A stretch of DNA of 64,000 nucleotides, taken from Welwitschia mirabilis (Eukaryota > Gnetophyta > Gnetopsida > Welwitschiales). Position numbers and translations under genes: made by a program. Location of the stretch: assembly GCA_051453625.1 (NCBI GenBank), contig JBOZIK010000001.1, forward strand, positions 2,585,206-2,649,205, in the 5' to 3' direction. Below the pieces are notes generated by a model. It was given only the letters and a program-made list of their open reading frames with translations, was not told the origin of the DNA and did no database searches. Positions 11,760 to 24,199 of this stretch are shown in pieces; position 1 is the stretch's first letter; the number at the start of each line of letters is the position of its first letter.

Positions 11760-14410
11760 TTTTAAATTTCAATAGATTGAATTCCTTCTATGGAGGATGA
11801 TTGAACCAAAAGTGGATTTTATATCTTCAATGGATCCACCCAATTAGCATCATAATAGCAATGAATATCTCCATTTTTTTTTTTCAAATTTAAGTTCAAA
11901 TGTGGGTGTATCAAGCATATACCTCATGAGATATTTCAAAGAAATAAGATGAGTTTTTATTGATTTAGCCATATATCTATATATGAATAATGTTGAAAAT
12001 TCAATATTAGCCCTTGTGTAACACAAATATCTCAAGGAGCCTTTAATGAACCTGTAAAGAGAGGTATCCATCCTTTTTTATTTTAATTTTTTAAGTAGTG
12101 GTGTGATGGCTAATATTCCTTCAAGAAACTCATATTTTTCCATCTCAACTTGTGCAAATCTTAATTAATGTATACTCATAAATACTTTAGCTTAATTAAT
12201 ATAAATAACAAAAAATATTTAAGAATGCTAAGGAATTTCATTTTAAATTTAGTTTTCATCTTAATCTTGAAGTCATTCAATAATTTTTTCATATGTAGTA
12301 AAGAATACTATTTCATTAACATAAAGGGATATTATGATGAAATGACAATTTGAGTGTATGAAATATAATGTGGGTTTTTAAATACATTCTTTGTAGCCTT
12401 TTTCAATTAAGTAATCATTTATTCTTTTAATCAAGCTCTTGAATCTCGCTTAATGCCATAAAGAGCTTTCTTAAGTTTGTAAAATTTGCTTTATTAGTCT
12501 TTAATAATAAAAACTTTAGGCTAGAAAATATACACTTATTCTTCTAAATTTCCATTTAAAAGTTAATTATTTAATTCCATTTGATGCAAAAAATACTTCA
12601 TAAATAACTAAAGAAATAATGAGTTTTATAGTTTTTTAAGCTGAAAATCGGTGTAAAAATCTCTGCATAGTCAATATGCTTCTTTTGATTATAGCCTTTA
12701 GCAATAACTCTTTATTTTTAACCTATAATAATGCATTTTTTATTTATTTTTATTTTGAAGATCCATTTGGATTTAATGATGTTCTTTTCTTTTAATCTGT
12801 TCATAAGTTTCCATTTGTAAACTTTTGTTATTAAATTTATTTCTTTCTTTATTACTTCTCTTCAAATTATAGATCAAAGGAATTCATCAACTAATTTTAG
12901 TTCATTAATTAAGGCTAAGTATGCTACATGAGATAGGGCCATACTCCTTGTGAATATCCTCTAAATGTTTATGTCCAACATTTGAGAATGTTAATGATCT
13001 TTAATAATTTTTGATGAAAAATATGGTTAAGAAATCATGGATGGTTCAGTTACCTTATCTTTTTTCATAAGAAACATGTGCTAATTCAAAATTTGATTCA
13101 TAAAATTCAACTTTTTTAGAAATAAAATAATTTCCACTAATGGGTTCAAAACACCTATAACCATAATATTTTACATCTTATCCAATGAAAATGTAATTCT
13201 TACTTTTGGTATCAAGTTTAGATGTCAATAGATTAGAATGTATAACTGATAAATTCCACTCATAGTTTTTCAAGTAAGACAAATTTGAAACTTTCTTGAA
13301 AGCTAGTCCATCTAGAATCGAGTCTTAGCTTAAATTTGAAACTTTCTTGAAAGCTAGTTCATTTAGATTCGAGTCTTAGCTTGAAGAAGTAACCATATAG
13401 TTGAGAAAATATATGGTTGTAATGACAACCTCACTGTAATAGAAATTAGGCAATGTACTTAATGTTAATAAGTATCGTGTCATTTCTTGTATTACATGAT
13501 TCTTTCTCTAAGTTATCCCATTACTTTATTGATAATATCCCCATGTTGTTATCTTTATGATACCACAATTATTATAAAATTGATTAAAATTAGCATTAAC
13601 AAATTTACTTCTTCTTCCACTTCTAACGACCTTTATCTTTTATCCTAATTGATTTTTAGAATAAGCTTTAAAATGTTGGAAAGTGAATAATGCTTCATCT
13701 TTAGAATGGAAATAGGACCAAGGGTACCTAGAAAGTTTCGAAAATCATCATAAAATACTTTAAGACTTTCATTGTGGTAATCATTGGAAGAACCAAGTCC
13801 ATGTGCATAAACTCGAGTGGCTTAGTTTTTCTCTCTATGATGACATTATTTAGATTAGCCTTTTGGTTGACCTTCATACATGTTTTACAAATTCCAATAG
13901 GTATTTCATGATATTTGATGCCCAAAACACCTTGATATGTTATCATCTTATCATGTTTGTGTAATAGGTACATTGTAGTCTCATGTGCCAAATAATTAAA
14001 GTATTCTTAATTACAATACACATTAATCGAAGTTCAAATTTTTTAGTTGATATGCCATCTTCCATAAAATACAATGCATAAATTTGAGTTGATATTATTT
14101 GAAGTGTAATGAATAAGCTTCTATTGTCCTTTATGATACAATCATTATTATTAAATATGATTTTTTATCTCTTTAAAAATTTATTCAACTAAAAGTAATA
14201 AATTAGCAAGCTTATCCATATAAAACAAATCATAAACATTAATCCATCTTTCATATTGGAGATTAATTTCAAAATATCTAATGCCTTCTATTTTAACAAA
14301 AATGTCATTACCAAATTTAATAGAGTCTAAATTATTTAGTCTAGAATTACTAAATAAATTTTTATTGGATGTCACATGATTTGAACATCTGCTATCCATA
14401 AATCATGTGG
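11760..14410 (-). pseudogene. Copia E pol remnant: protease, integrase, RT, truncated RNase H
   Basis: Protease: 14181-14399 minus, 'MDSRCSNHVTSNKNLF' (expected active site D-S-G mutated to D-S-R), then 'IKFGNDIFVKIEG'. GAG-pre-integrase: 13728-13991 minus, 'VLGIKYHEIPIGICKTC' followed by 'KTKPLEFMHMDLV'. The integrase core continues to lower coordinates in broken frames and includes a 51-bp in-frame duplication at 13281-13382. End of RT: 11850-12071 minus, 'MDTSLYRFIKGSLRYLCYT' and 'YMLDTPTFELKFEK'. The RNase H start follows at 11760-11880 ('DANW', then a K-S-T box) and stops at the tandem array. Inactive. Confidence 0.85.
13281..13382 (-). repeat. 51-bp tandem duplication inside copia E integrase
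   Basis: Two adjacent 51-bp copies (13281-13331 and 13332-13382) share 'aaatttgaaactttcttgaa' and 'cgagtcttagctt'. The length is 17 codons, so the duplication was frame-neutral. Confidence 0.9.
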
Positions 14411-14559
14411 AAGAATCAATAGTTTTTTATAGAAAATAAGGCTTAATAATTTGATTTTCCTCCTTCAGATACCTTTTTTTAATCAATTATTAGATAGGAA
14501 GTAGGTGTTTAATGTTATTCAATGGATTTGAATGAAGTCTGATCATTTGAAATGATAGG

Positions 14560-15600
14560 AAAACCCACTTTTCATAAATACTTATCTTTAGTTTGACCTG
14601 GGCTTTTTTAATTTGTGCACCATAATTTATTCTTATTGTGTTATATTTAAAATATATCTTATGCTAATAACTTTGGAAGTAATTTCCTATTCCTCTTTGA
14701 TTATTAAACATTCTACCTCTTTGGAATGATCCTATTCCTCTTTGATTATTAAATATTCCACCTCTTTAAAATGATCCTCTTCCTCTTTGAAAGCTTCTAA
14801 CGTTTCATTGCCTTTCTTGATTTTAAGAAAAACTAGAGGTATGAGTATTCCATCCTTAGATTTAATGATTTTGTATTTTTTTCCTTATATTAAAGATACC
14901 ACATCTTCTTCTTACCTTTTAGGCATTTCTAATGTAGGTTTGATCAAGTGGAGATCCTTTATTTTTTAAATGTTCTAATGTTTTTGTATGAGCAACCAAT
15001 GCATTAAGGTATTGAGACATTTTATTTAAAGTAAAGTAATCATTACATTTTTATATCTAACATCATTGTAGAAAACTTGAAAAATCCTATCTATATTTTG
15101 CCTTTTAATCAATTAATAATTACAATCATTAATATTTATAATTTCTTGATACATCTTTTGAAAGAAGAATTTAATGGACTCACCTTTTGGGATGTGAAGA
15201 TTTTCAAAGTCTAATTGGTACTTTAAATGTTTGATTTTCATGTTTTCTAATATGCTATAAATTCATTTTTGAGATGATCCTTATAGTCCTTTGCATTTCT
15301 TCTTCCAATGATTCTAGCTCTAATGGTTTTGATTACTTATGTGAATATGTTGATCTTGGCTTATGCATCATGTTTCTCCTATAACTTATGTCTTTATTTT
15401 TGTTCTTTACTCAACACATTGAGATCTTGAGGTTCAAATAAATCCTACTAAACAACATCATAACATTCATTCAATTCAAGAAATGTCTTTCTTAACTAAC
15501 ACTAGTATGTGATATCTAGACTTTTATTAAAGACGATTGAATATTTTTGAATATCCTTTGACATCTTGAAATGAAGATGAAAGTGATCTTTGTACTCTAA
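14560..15600 (-). pseudogene. Copia E gag remnant
   Basis: Minus-strand fragments read 'VIKTIRARIIGRRNAKDYKD' near 15270-15340 and 'HLKNEFIAY' just after, typical of the UBN2-type gag of copia elements, in which this region follows the N-terminal capsid part. The C-terminal part holds a run of 15-residue Arg/Gly repeats (14686-14790). The frame changes several times, so no capsid protein can be made. Confidence 0.7.
14686..14790 (-). repeat. 45-bp tandem repeat encoding a 15-residue Arg/Gly unit in gag
   Basis: Two full 45-bp copies (14686-14730 and 14731-14775) and a partial third. On the minus strand each encodes 'SFQRGRMFNNQRGIG' with small changes. The length is a multiple of three, so the repeat would have kept the gag frame. 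Such Arg/Gly tracts commonly bind nucleic acid. Confidence 0.85.
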
Positions 15601-15689
15601 GAAGTTTAAGGTTGAAGGGAAAAAAATGAAACACTTCATCTCTTTAATCCTTTTTTCTTGTGCTTTAATTCCATTACATTAGTAAAGTT

Positions 15690-17565
15690 TGATGACCTTT
15701 AATTCTATTTTAGTCACATAGTAGATGTCTTTAATGTTTTAAGATGTCTTATAGTTAGTAGACATCTTTATGCTAAAGACATATTTACTAAGAGTTGTGG
15801 AACTGATAGAAGATGTTTTTGATTTTTTGAAGACATCTTTGTAGTCACTAGATGTCTCTGATTAGATGATGCCTTTTCCAAAATTGAAATCTACAATTGA
15901 TCAAAGACATATATAAATTTAAATAGCTATATGTTGTAAGTGTCTAAAATAAAGGTATTCAAATGGTATGGAAAATGATTTATAATGTTAAAATCCTTTG
16001 GCTAAGATGCCTATCTATGCATCTAAAATGTTAGAAACTCTTAAGATATGGTTTTAAACTAAAAAATTTAGCCTTCTTTGTGATCTTTTTTCAAATAAAA
16101 AAAATATTTCTCTCTATGTTAGAATAATATCTTTAAATGCTTAAATGCAACTTTAAAGCTTCAATGATTATAAATCTTTGATTAAGTTTCATAAATTTGA
16201 CTTAAATTATTTATCATTTATTTAAGGATTCTTTCATTTTAATACAACCATATGATATTTAAACTTTTTAATCTAGTATTCCTTTAATTTTAAAACATTT
16301 AATTATGTAATGTAAAATGAATCATAACGGGCATAAAATAGTACACATACTAAAGCATGTATCAAAGCTAAAGCTAAAATTGAGCATGCATCAATACTTT
16401 AAAAATAAATGAATCATAAAAAAATAACTCTTTAAATTGAAAGAATTTCATCTTTTTCAAGATGTTTCAAACTATTTCAATCTTACTAAACATGAATTTA
16501 TTACATATTTTTATAATTTGAGTAATTGGTATATAAATCCACTATAGCAATATGGAATAAATCTCATTAAATTTATCCCTTTTGTAAACAAATACAAAAG
16601 CTTTCCTTGTATCTTATTTTTATAAAACATAAAAACATAATTTCATTTATCTAATTAACATAGCTTAAGAAAAATAATAAATATAAAGTAATGGTAATTA
16701 CATAAAACCACAAATTATGTCACTAAGAAGAAAGAAGAAGAAACATAGCTAATGTAGGTAACATCAACAATGAAAATCCATAACACAAGAAATAAACAAA
16801 GCTTTTGTATTTCATTTTTATCAAGCGATTATATCATGATATTTATAGTTTTCTTGTCAAAGAAGGTAAAATACCTATTTTTTTTGTTGATTTATATAAT
16901 GGTAATGAGACGGGATTTTAGGCTTTAAGCAAAACTCTCATATTATGATTTTATGATAAGTTGAATAACATTCTTAGCTAAGTATGATATGCAAGAGTTG
17001 ATTAATGTAGAAGATAGGATGACATGTAATACACCTTTTCTTCACCAAATGATAAGTAAGAAAACATAGTTTCAATATCGATCTATAGATAAAATTACAC
17101 ATAGATCCTTCAAATTAATAAAGGTAAATCAAGAAGTAACACTTAAAATACTACTACCTCAACTACAGTAGATCCAAACTATGCTTCTTTATCTTCCTAA
17201 AAGTTTGCTATTAAAATGACTAGTTGGAAAGCCATTTTTTAATCTCAACATTTGGTAGTAGGCCTACATTAACAATTCATCTACATTCAAACAAAGCACA
17301 CAATCAAGAAATCGATATACATGTAAAGAAAACATGCACCTAAGCTTACAACCAAAAAAAATGTAGAAAATACAAGAGAATCCTATAAAAAATAGAAATA
17401 TTCTTTTATAAAAATGAAGATATAAGTGAAAACTCTAAAAAATAACACAACAAACTATTAGAAGATAGTAAATNNNNNNNNNNTTAGATCTAAGAAAAAA
17501 AGGTAAAACAAGCATGTAAAATGCACACAAGGGTATGCAGGCTCTCAAAATCTCAAGAACCCAAA
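15690..17565. other. AT-rich stretch, possible LTR of element E
   Basis: No coding content. At 15700-15860 the word 'agatgtct' and its complement 'agacatct' recur five or more times, which would allow hairpins. Position next to the E primer-binding site suggests an LTR, but I could not find its partner or its outer end. A 10-N gap lies at 17474-17483. Confidence 0.4.
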
Positions 17566-17568
17566 CTT

Positions 17569-17582
17569 AAGCTCTAATACCA
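17569..17582 (-). other. tRNA-Met primer-binding site of an unidentified LTR element
   Basis: The minus strand reads 'tggtattagagctt', close to the canonical TGGTATCAGAGC site complementary to the 3' end of initiator tRNA-Met. An LTR would be expected from 17583 upward, but its ends are not clear and no gag was recognised directly below 17569. Confidence 0.5.
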
Positions 17583-18440
17583 CACATAAAAACACTTATG
17601 TAATAAAAATTCTATATAAGAAAAATAGATATTTTAAAAATAATATCTTATTTTTCCTCTTTCTTTACAATGTTCAGAGCTTGCTTTTACAGGCAAGTAT
17701 ACCTAACTAGGTCTTTTCTAAGATTTTTTTTCCCCAAATATAGTATCATAGTGTGTCTTATTAGTATCTTAGTAGAGAAAATAATCTTTCTTAAAAAGAT
17801 AAATTACATCACTAAAAGATTATATAACCTTTAGCCATCTAAATCCAAAACAATTATAGGTAGAGCTATATGTGTTATATGTACTTCTAATGAGAATGAA
17901 ACTATTGATTATCCCTTTGTTCCAATCTATAAAGAGATAGTGATTGAATAGGTGAATATTAGATAAGTTAAATGATACTTTTTCAGATAAAAATAGCAAT
18001 AAAAACAATCACAGAAGTGATCATTTCCTTTTAAAGATTTTTATAACCTAAATTGGGTAAACCACATTGGCTTCTTATGAAGTATCCCATAGAATAAAAC
18101 ATCCACTTCACAATAATCTAGTCAATCTTAGAGTAGTTTACTAAAGAATATTTTGAAATAATTTATGAATATTTAATCAAATATTAATAAAAATCAAGTT
18201 AAAATCCCTAACCAAATAGCTAAAACTCTCCAACATCTAGAATAAGAAATAAATTAACTTTCTCAGACTACCATTCACATATTGACTACATTAACTAAGA
18301 GATAAAATATTACTCTTCTAATAAAATCTATTCTAAATCTAAAGGGTGTAAATAGAAAAACATATCTAACCACTTATGGAAGAATCTTTTGCATATGACT
18401 TCTTACTTAGAGTGATACTAGAAATTAAGAAAGATAAATA
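17583..18440. other. AT-rich, possible degraded LTR and gag
   Basis: No motif that I can assign. It may include the LTR implied by the primer-binding site at 17569 and the N-terminal gag part of the gypsy remnant that follows. Confidence 0.35.
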
Positions 18441-18449
18441 AGATGACTT

Positions 18450-19205
18450 AGAGATATTTAGATATGAATAAATACAAAAATTCTTATTGTTTAAACTCCT
18501 TACATCATTAGGAAGAAAACATCTTGAAAAGGGATATCTAAATAACTTTAATCAATTTTAAATGCCATTAAGAAATTCCTATATTATGCTAAGTTCCTTA
18601 AAGATAGGTAGATAGTAAAGAGGGAAAATAAATTTAAGAGGAGAACATTATTGGCTTAATAGATAAGTGATATAGTTCAAAATAAACATTACTAAAGTTT
18701 AGAAATTATTATTCCCCAAAAATTTCATGTTTTATAGAAAATAAGAAGATAGGTAAAGCCTTGTTAGAATTAGAAGATACTGTGAACCTCTTGCTAATTT
18801 ATTATGTAAAGAATTTAGACTAGAAGGATTAAAGAAAATAATAGTGGTTCTAAAATTTTTTGATCAATAAACTAAGATACTAGAGGAATAATAAAATATG
18901 AATTAATGTAGGTAGACAAGTTTTCTATTTAGTAAAATTTATAATTTTAGAGATGGAAGAAAACCTCAAAGGATTTCTTGTTATCTTAGGAAGCCCATTT
19001 CTAGCCACCTCTAATTTTGTAATAAACTATAGAAATGGAATCATAAAGATGTTAATTATAAATATGGATAAAAAGCTATAAGTTTTTGATGCACCAAAAA
19101 AGAATTCCATGGATGAATCAAAATATGTAAACTTAATTAAAACCAATTATAAATCTCAAAAAGTCCTAGAATTTACCCTTAAAAGAAATCCTATCTGTGA
19201 GATGT
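18450..19205 (+). pseudogene. Ty3/gypsy gag-protease junction remnant
   Basis: In shifting frames the plus strand gives the order seen at the gag-protease junction of plant Ty3/gypsy elements: 'ILNKIQKFLLFKLLTSLG', a knot of broken codons where the active-site DLGAS would be, 'CKEFRLEGLKKIIVVLKFFD', then 'MEENLKGFLVILGSPFLAT', matching the conserved ILGRPFLAT box, followed by 'NFVINYRNGIIKMLI'. At least five stops are present. The reading ends directly at the outer end of the copia A LTR (about 19209), so the rest of this gypsy element has been cut off. Confidence 0.75.
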
Positions 19206-19208
19206 TTT

Positions 19209-20430
19209 TATTGGATCAAGAACACTAAAGAAGGGGGTGAATAGGATTCTAAAAAATTAATAACTAATATTCAAAATAAAAATACTTTGCTTAAGAAAAA
19301 AAATCACTAAAAAAATTGTGCATGAAAACTGAAAGTATTCTAAAAAATGAAAATAATAGAAAGCACAGAAATACTAATCAGAAGCACACAATATTTATAG
19401 TGGTTTAGGAAACCCCCACCCCAATCTTGATAATCAACTTCTCACCAAGCCTGATTTGGATTTCTATTAATATTTTCTAGGCATTGTAGGTTCACTTGTA
19501 GCCTTTACAAATAGATTTTTTTTGAAGGCTCAGCCTCAATCATTTGCAAGAAAGCATAGCAGTGATGATAGTATGCCTAAGTTCATAGGTATCACTTGCT
19601 CTTTGGCTCAATAAAAATAATGAAGCACTTTTCTTAAAGATGATACAATCTAGAAATAAAGTAATGCTATAGATATAACCTCATATGTAAAGATACCATA
19701 GTTGTTGGTTCATCTTTGGTCAAGAATCAATGCCAAATGAGTACAATGATTAAACTACAAGATTCAAAAGTTTGGAAAAAGATGTAATAGTGATTTGACT
19801 CTTGGCTATATATAGTAGAAGAATTTTAGGATTTTTACAAGTAAAAATTCTCTTCCAATGGCCATAAAATGGCTACATAATAGCTACAAAATTTGCATTT
19901 CCATTACACCTGGTTGATCCCTCAAACATTCAGTCAATCCCTTCTAGTACTGTTACTTAAATAGGTCACCCTTATGAACTTTTTGGTTAACCCCTTGATA
20001 ATCAGTTCAGAAGTATCAAGTGCACAGTGCTTAGGTCTAATCGATCCCTCATATGTTTTGTCAACTCTTTGATGATCAGTTTAGGAGTACTGGTTCTCAA
20101 GTTCATAGGTTCAGTCAATCCCTCAAATGCCTAGTCAACCTCTCTGAATTTAGTTCAGTTCTAAGTGTTTACTCTAGATGCGATTAACTCCTTAGAATTT
20201 TGGTCAATCATTTAAGAGGATAACAAAACTTAATAGGTTTTAGGATCAAAATGTGACAAACATTATTTCAACTTCTGACCTACAACTGATCAATATTTTT
20301 TGCAAAATGTGACAAACATTATTTTAACTTCTGACCTGCAACTGATCAATATTTTTTGCATAAGATACAACAAATTCTTTTACATAAAAAATATTAGTCT
20401 AACATCAATTAGTAAATAATAATTTAAAAA
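19209..20430 (-). mobile_element. 3' LTR of copia A
   Basis: About 1.22 kb. The left end 'ttattggatcaagaacac' is a mutated form of the family end TGATAGGATC seen at 51290 and 58057. The right end 'aataataatttaaaaa' precedes a purine tract (20432-20444, 'gtcaaaggagga' on the minus strand). It contains many degenerate GGTCAACC/GGTCGACC motifs and a 56-bp tandem duplication at 20247-20358. Confidence 0.85.
20247..20358. repeat. 56-bp tandem duplication in the copia A 3' LTR
   Basis: Copies at 20247-20302 and 20303-20358 both begin 'caaaatgtgacaaacatta' and end in 'gatcaatattttttg'. Two or three bases differ. The matching LTR sequence at about 35400-35460 has a single copy. Confidence 0.95.
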
Positions 20431-20904
20431 TATCCTCCTTTGACATTGATGAAAAAATTTTCTTAGTTGAGGAGATTAAATTTGATAAACTTTCCCTTAT
20501 AAAATTCATATTAACTTTTACAAAAATATTAAACCTTTTATATCAAGTTAGACATTCCGATAAGACCTCAAATTTTACCAAAATTTAAAGATAATTTTAA
20601 GTGCCAAAATATATATAATAAATAATACTTTGATTATGAATTATTAAATAACCATATGATATACCAAAAATTTTAGTTGATATTAAAAATAGATGTGCAC
20701 TAAACAATTTGAAGCAGAAATTATAGAGCATAAAAATAAGTTCATTTTTATTACTGAAAGATGAATATTATAATAAAAAGTATTCATCAAGATCAGAGAT
20801 ATCTAAAAGAATCATAAACAACTAACTAATTCTCTCTCTTTTGACATCAATAATAAAGAAGAGAAGACACACAAGCATGAAAGAAAAACACAATCATAGA
20901 AAGA

Positions 20905-21961
20905 GATCTAATCAGGTTCCTCTGCTTCCTTCTCTTCAAATTCTTCTTTAGAATCTTCTTAACCTTCCTCTTCCCCTTCTTTAATTGTCTTCTATGATGA
21001 GCTTCTGTCTTCCTCTAAAGTATTAGTAATCTCATACCCAGCTACAATTAGAGCTTTTTTCATGTGTCTGGTATGAGAGTTAATCTATCTCAAGTATGAA
21101 ATAGTCTCTTTTAATAAGGCTTGCTTAGGAGAAGGGAATTTAGAGGACTTCTTAAATCCAAAAAAGATATGAATGCAAGGAAATGTCATATATCCAATGA
21201 CTGACATGGGTTGAAGGGTTTCAAGCTTTAGGTGAAAAGTGACTTAATAATGACTTTACATATTATTAATCAACATAGATTAGGGTAAAGCCTTAGTTAT
21301 GTAATACTCTAACTGAGAAATTATATTATATACTATAATGGCAGGTGCATCAATGGAGTTCCTAGTCCCTACCAACTACATCAAATAGGTCCTATAGTTG
21401 GAGGCCTCATCATGATAACTTACCAAAGGTAAGAAATTATAAGTAAAAACTAAGTAAAGAAACCTTTACTTTGGAATAAGCAAAAAAGTGGAAATAGTGT
21501 GCTTCCAACTATGGAACTTACCATAAAGCTCCCTTATAACCTATTATTTATCTTCCATGAAGTCACAAGTAGGCCAAAACTTCTCATAGTCTCCTCTTGG
21601 AAGATTAGTAATAACCGCAATGAAGTTTCCAATTACTATTATTCTCTTCCCCAAAATGAGTTCTCAAGGGTTTTAGTGTCGACATCATAAGAAGCATTAC
21701 TATAAACCATTTTAGTAATAAAAGGATAAGAAAAACTTGAAACATTAAGAAAATAAGACTAATCTTGATCTCATAAGAATTGAATCACATCTCTAAGTTC
21801 TCTAAGCTCCGAAGTAGCAATAGATCTTTCCTGGTATATAGGCTTCTTCTCAAACTTCTCAGTGAACTTGTCCAAAGCATTCTTACATATTCTCTAGTAT
21901 AAATACGAAGATTCTTTACTAGTAACCTTTTTTGTCCCTCTCCTAGAAGGTCCCTCAACCA
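20905..21961 (-). pseudogene. Copia A extra ORF (plant transposon protein-like), broken
   Basis: The ORF between RNase H and the 3' LTR. The probable start (minus, 21961) reads 'MVEGPSRRG', followed by pieces parallel to the ORF in element B: 'FTEKFEKKPIYQERSIATSE', 'ELRDVIQFL', 'YPFITKMVYSNASY' and an acidic/basic C-terminal tail near 20910-20990 ('KGKRKVKK', 'KRKEAEE'). Many stops and frameshifts. The domain resembles the plant family named 'putative plant transposon protein', whose function is unknown. Position corresponds to the env-like slot of SIRE-type elements, but I see no signal peptide or membrane segment. Confidence 0.7.
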
Positions 21962-22329
21962 TTGCAACTACTTGGTAGGAGCTTGAAGATAAGAAAAATC
22001 TAAGAAAAGCACTAGATCTAAAGGAGACATGTGGCTAGAAAATAATGAAAAGGATTTGGGCTCTACTTTCTTTTAAAGAAATGGTTGAATAGGGATTCTA
22101 ATAAAGAAATCAAGTCCACTAATGGTACTTCTATACTATAATCCTATAGTTCTTATTAACTGGTTTGAGTTTTCATCAACCTATCAAGATGTGGATCTAT
22201 AGTACTTTGAGGGTTCGAGAAACCACATTTTTAGGTCAGTCAACCAACTATCTCCAATCGGTCAAATTATAGATCTAGTTAACCACCCTATAATTAGTTA
22301 CAGAATAGCAAGATAACCCCTAGTTCATT

Positions 22330-23950
22330 TCGAAGACAAAGAAAATTATCAAAATTCAAAGGTTTGGTAAAGATATCTACTAGTTGACAATCTGTACTAA
22401 CAAAATTCATATTAATATTTCCTTTTTCAACTTGATATTTTAAAGAGTAATGTCTTAGTTTAATGTCTTTGGTTCTAGAGTGCTAAATAGGATTTTTATA
22501 AATATTTATAGAACTAGTTTTATTATTAAAAATAGAAAAATTTATGCCAAAATCCTTCAGCATTTTCTTCATCCAAAGGAGAGGAACATAACAAATCCCT
22601 ACTATAATATACTCAGCTTATGCTATTAAAACAAATATTGAATTTTTATTTTTTCTTATTCACTCCACTAAGCATGAATCTAATAGAAAACAACTGCCAT
22701 GTGTTCTTTTTCTATTATTCTTACATCTACTCTAATCCATATCACTAAAATCTGTAATATCAAAGGATGTCTCCATAGGATACCACAAATCATAATCACA
22801 TGTGCCTTTTAGATATCTAATTATTCTTTTTACTGTTTGTAAGTGTGATTTTTTCAGTTGGGTTTGGTACCTTGCATAAACACTAATATTAACATGATAT
22901 TAGATCTACTTGTAGTCAAATATAATAAACTTTCAATCATACTCCTATAAATTTTCTGATCTACTGATTTTTCATTTTCATCCAAACTGACTTTACAAGA
23001 TGTTGATATTAGAGTATCAGTTGTTTTAGCATTCTCCAATCCAAAATATTTAATTAAATATTTTGCATATTTAGATTAATAAATAAATATTTCATTCTTT
23101 ATTTGCTTAATTTGTAAACTAAGAAATCTTTTTACTTCACAAGCATGGTCATTTCAAAATGTGTTATTACAATTGCTACAAATTCCTTTGATAATCTTTC
23201 ATTAGAGGTACCAAATATGATATGATCTACATAAATTTGTATAATGAAAAATATGTTTTTAAATTCTTAACAAATAAAGTCTTATTACCATTAGACAAAT
23301 ATAACCATTATCATTTAAAAAAGTAGCTAACTTTTCATACTAAGCTCTTGGAGCTTACTTCAACCCATACAAAGCTTTATTAAGTTTATAAACATTATTA
23401 AATGTATGAGGACCAATAAAACCTTATGGTTTCTCTACATATGCTTCTTTATTTAAGGTATCATTTAAAAATGCACTCTTTACATTCATTTGATACACTT
23501 TGAAATTTTTAAATGCTACAAATGATAGAAACATTCTAATGCTATCAAGCCTTACAATTAGAGAAAATTTGTCACTTATATCAATGCCTTCTAGTTGGTT
23601 GTAGCCTTGTGCTACTAATCTTGCTTTGTTTTGAATGACATTGTTTTCTTCATTACATTTGTTCTTAAAGATCCACTTTGTCCCAATGATATTTTTGCCT
23701 TTTGGCCTTTCTACAAGATTTCAAACATTATTTCTCTTAAATCATTATAAATCATCTTGCATAGACATCATTCATTCTTCATGGGATTTAGCTTCTTCAA
23801 ATTTCTTAGGTTTTATTTGAGACACATAACAAATGTGGGCATAAAAATTATTCATAGAACTTCTTATTTTTATATTTTAGCTAACTTCTCCAATAATAGA
23901 CCCTAAAGATTGATCTTTTAGCTCTTTTAGTTATGACTTTTTTTATAGGA
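22330..23950 (-). pseudogene. Copia A reverse transcriptase and RNase H
   Basis: RT on the minus strand: 'NNVYKLNKALYGLK' near 23380, 'LENAKTTDTLISTSCKVSLD' near 23000, then 'DQKIYRSMIESLLYLTTSRS', the standard end of copia RT. RNase H: a damaged D-x-x-G-C-K box near 22740, 'RTHGSCFLLDSCLVE', 'AEYI' near 22610 and 'STDCQLVDIFTKPLNFDNF' near 22370, the conserved C-terminal box. The catalytic YVDD motif was not cleanly readable. Numerous stops: non-functional. The extra ORF follows after a short leader. Confidence 0.9.
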
Positions 23951-24199
23951 GCTTCTTCATTTTTATTAGACACTACATTAGTTGTGGGGGGGTTTTGAAG
24001 ATATGTCTTTCTCATCATTTAAACAAATAGGCCTTATGCCAACATCACTAATTTATACATTTATTGATTCTTCTATAGTTAAACTTATCTTTTTAAAAAC
24101 ATGATAAGCTCTACTTTTAATTGAATAACCCAAAAATATAGCTTCATCAACTTTAGATTTAAATTTGCTTAAATGTTCTCTATCTTTTAGCATGTAACA

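Larger units (their letters stand above)
11760..15690 (-). mobile_element. Ty1/copia element E (no bounding LTR pair identified)
   Basis: Minus-strand copia body in the order gag (15600-14560), protease, integrase, RT and truncated RNase H. A mutated tRNA-Met primer-binding site ('tggaattaaagcac' on the minus strand) lies near 15665-15680 upstream of gag, so a 5' LTR would start near 15685 and run to higher coordinates. The 3' end is lost where the tandem array at 10900-11750 begins. It is not of the same family as A, B and C: its gag and protease motifs differ. Confidence 0.75.

Noticed and set aside
17820-18008. 62-codon minus-strand frame
   Set aside because: Phe/Leu/Ser-rich, opposite in strand to the gypsy remnant beside it, without any motif.
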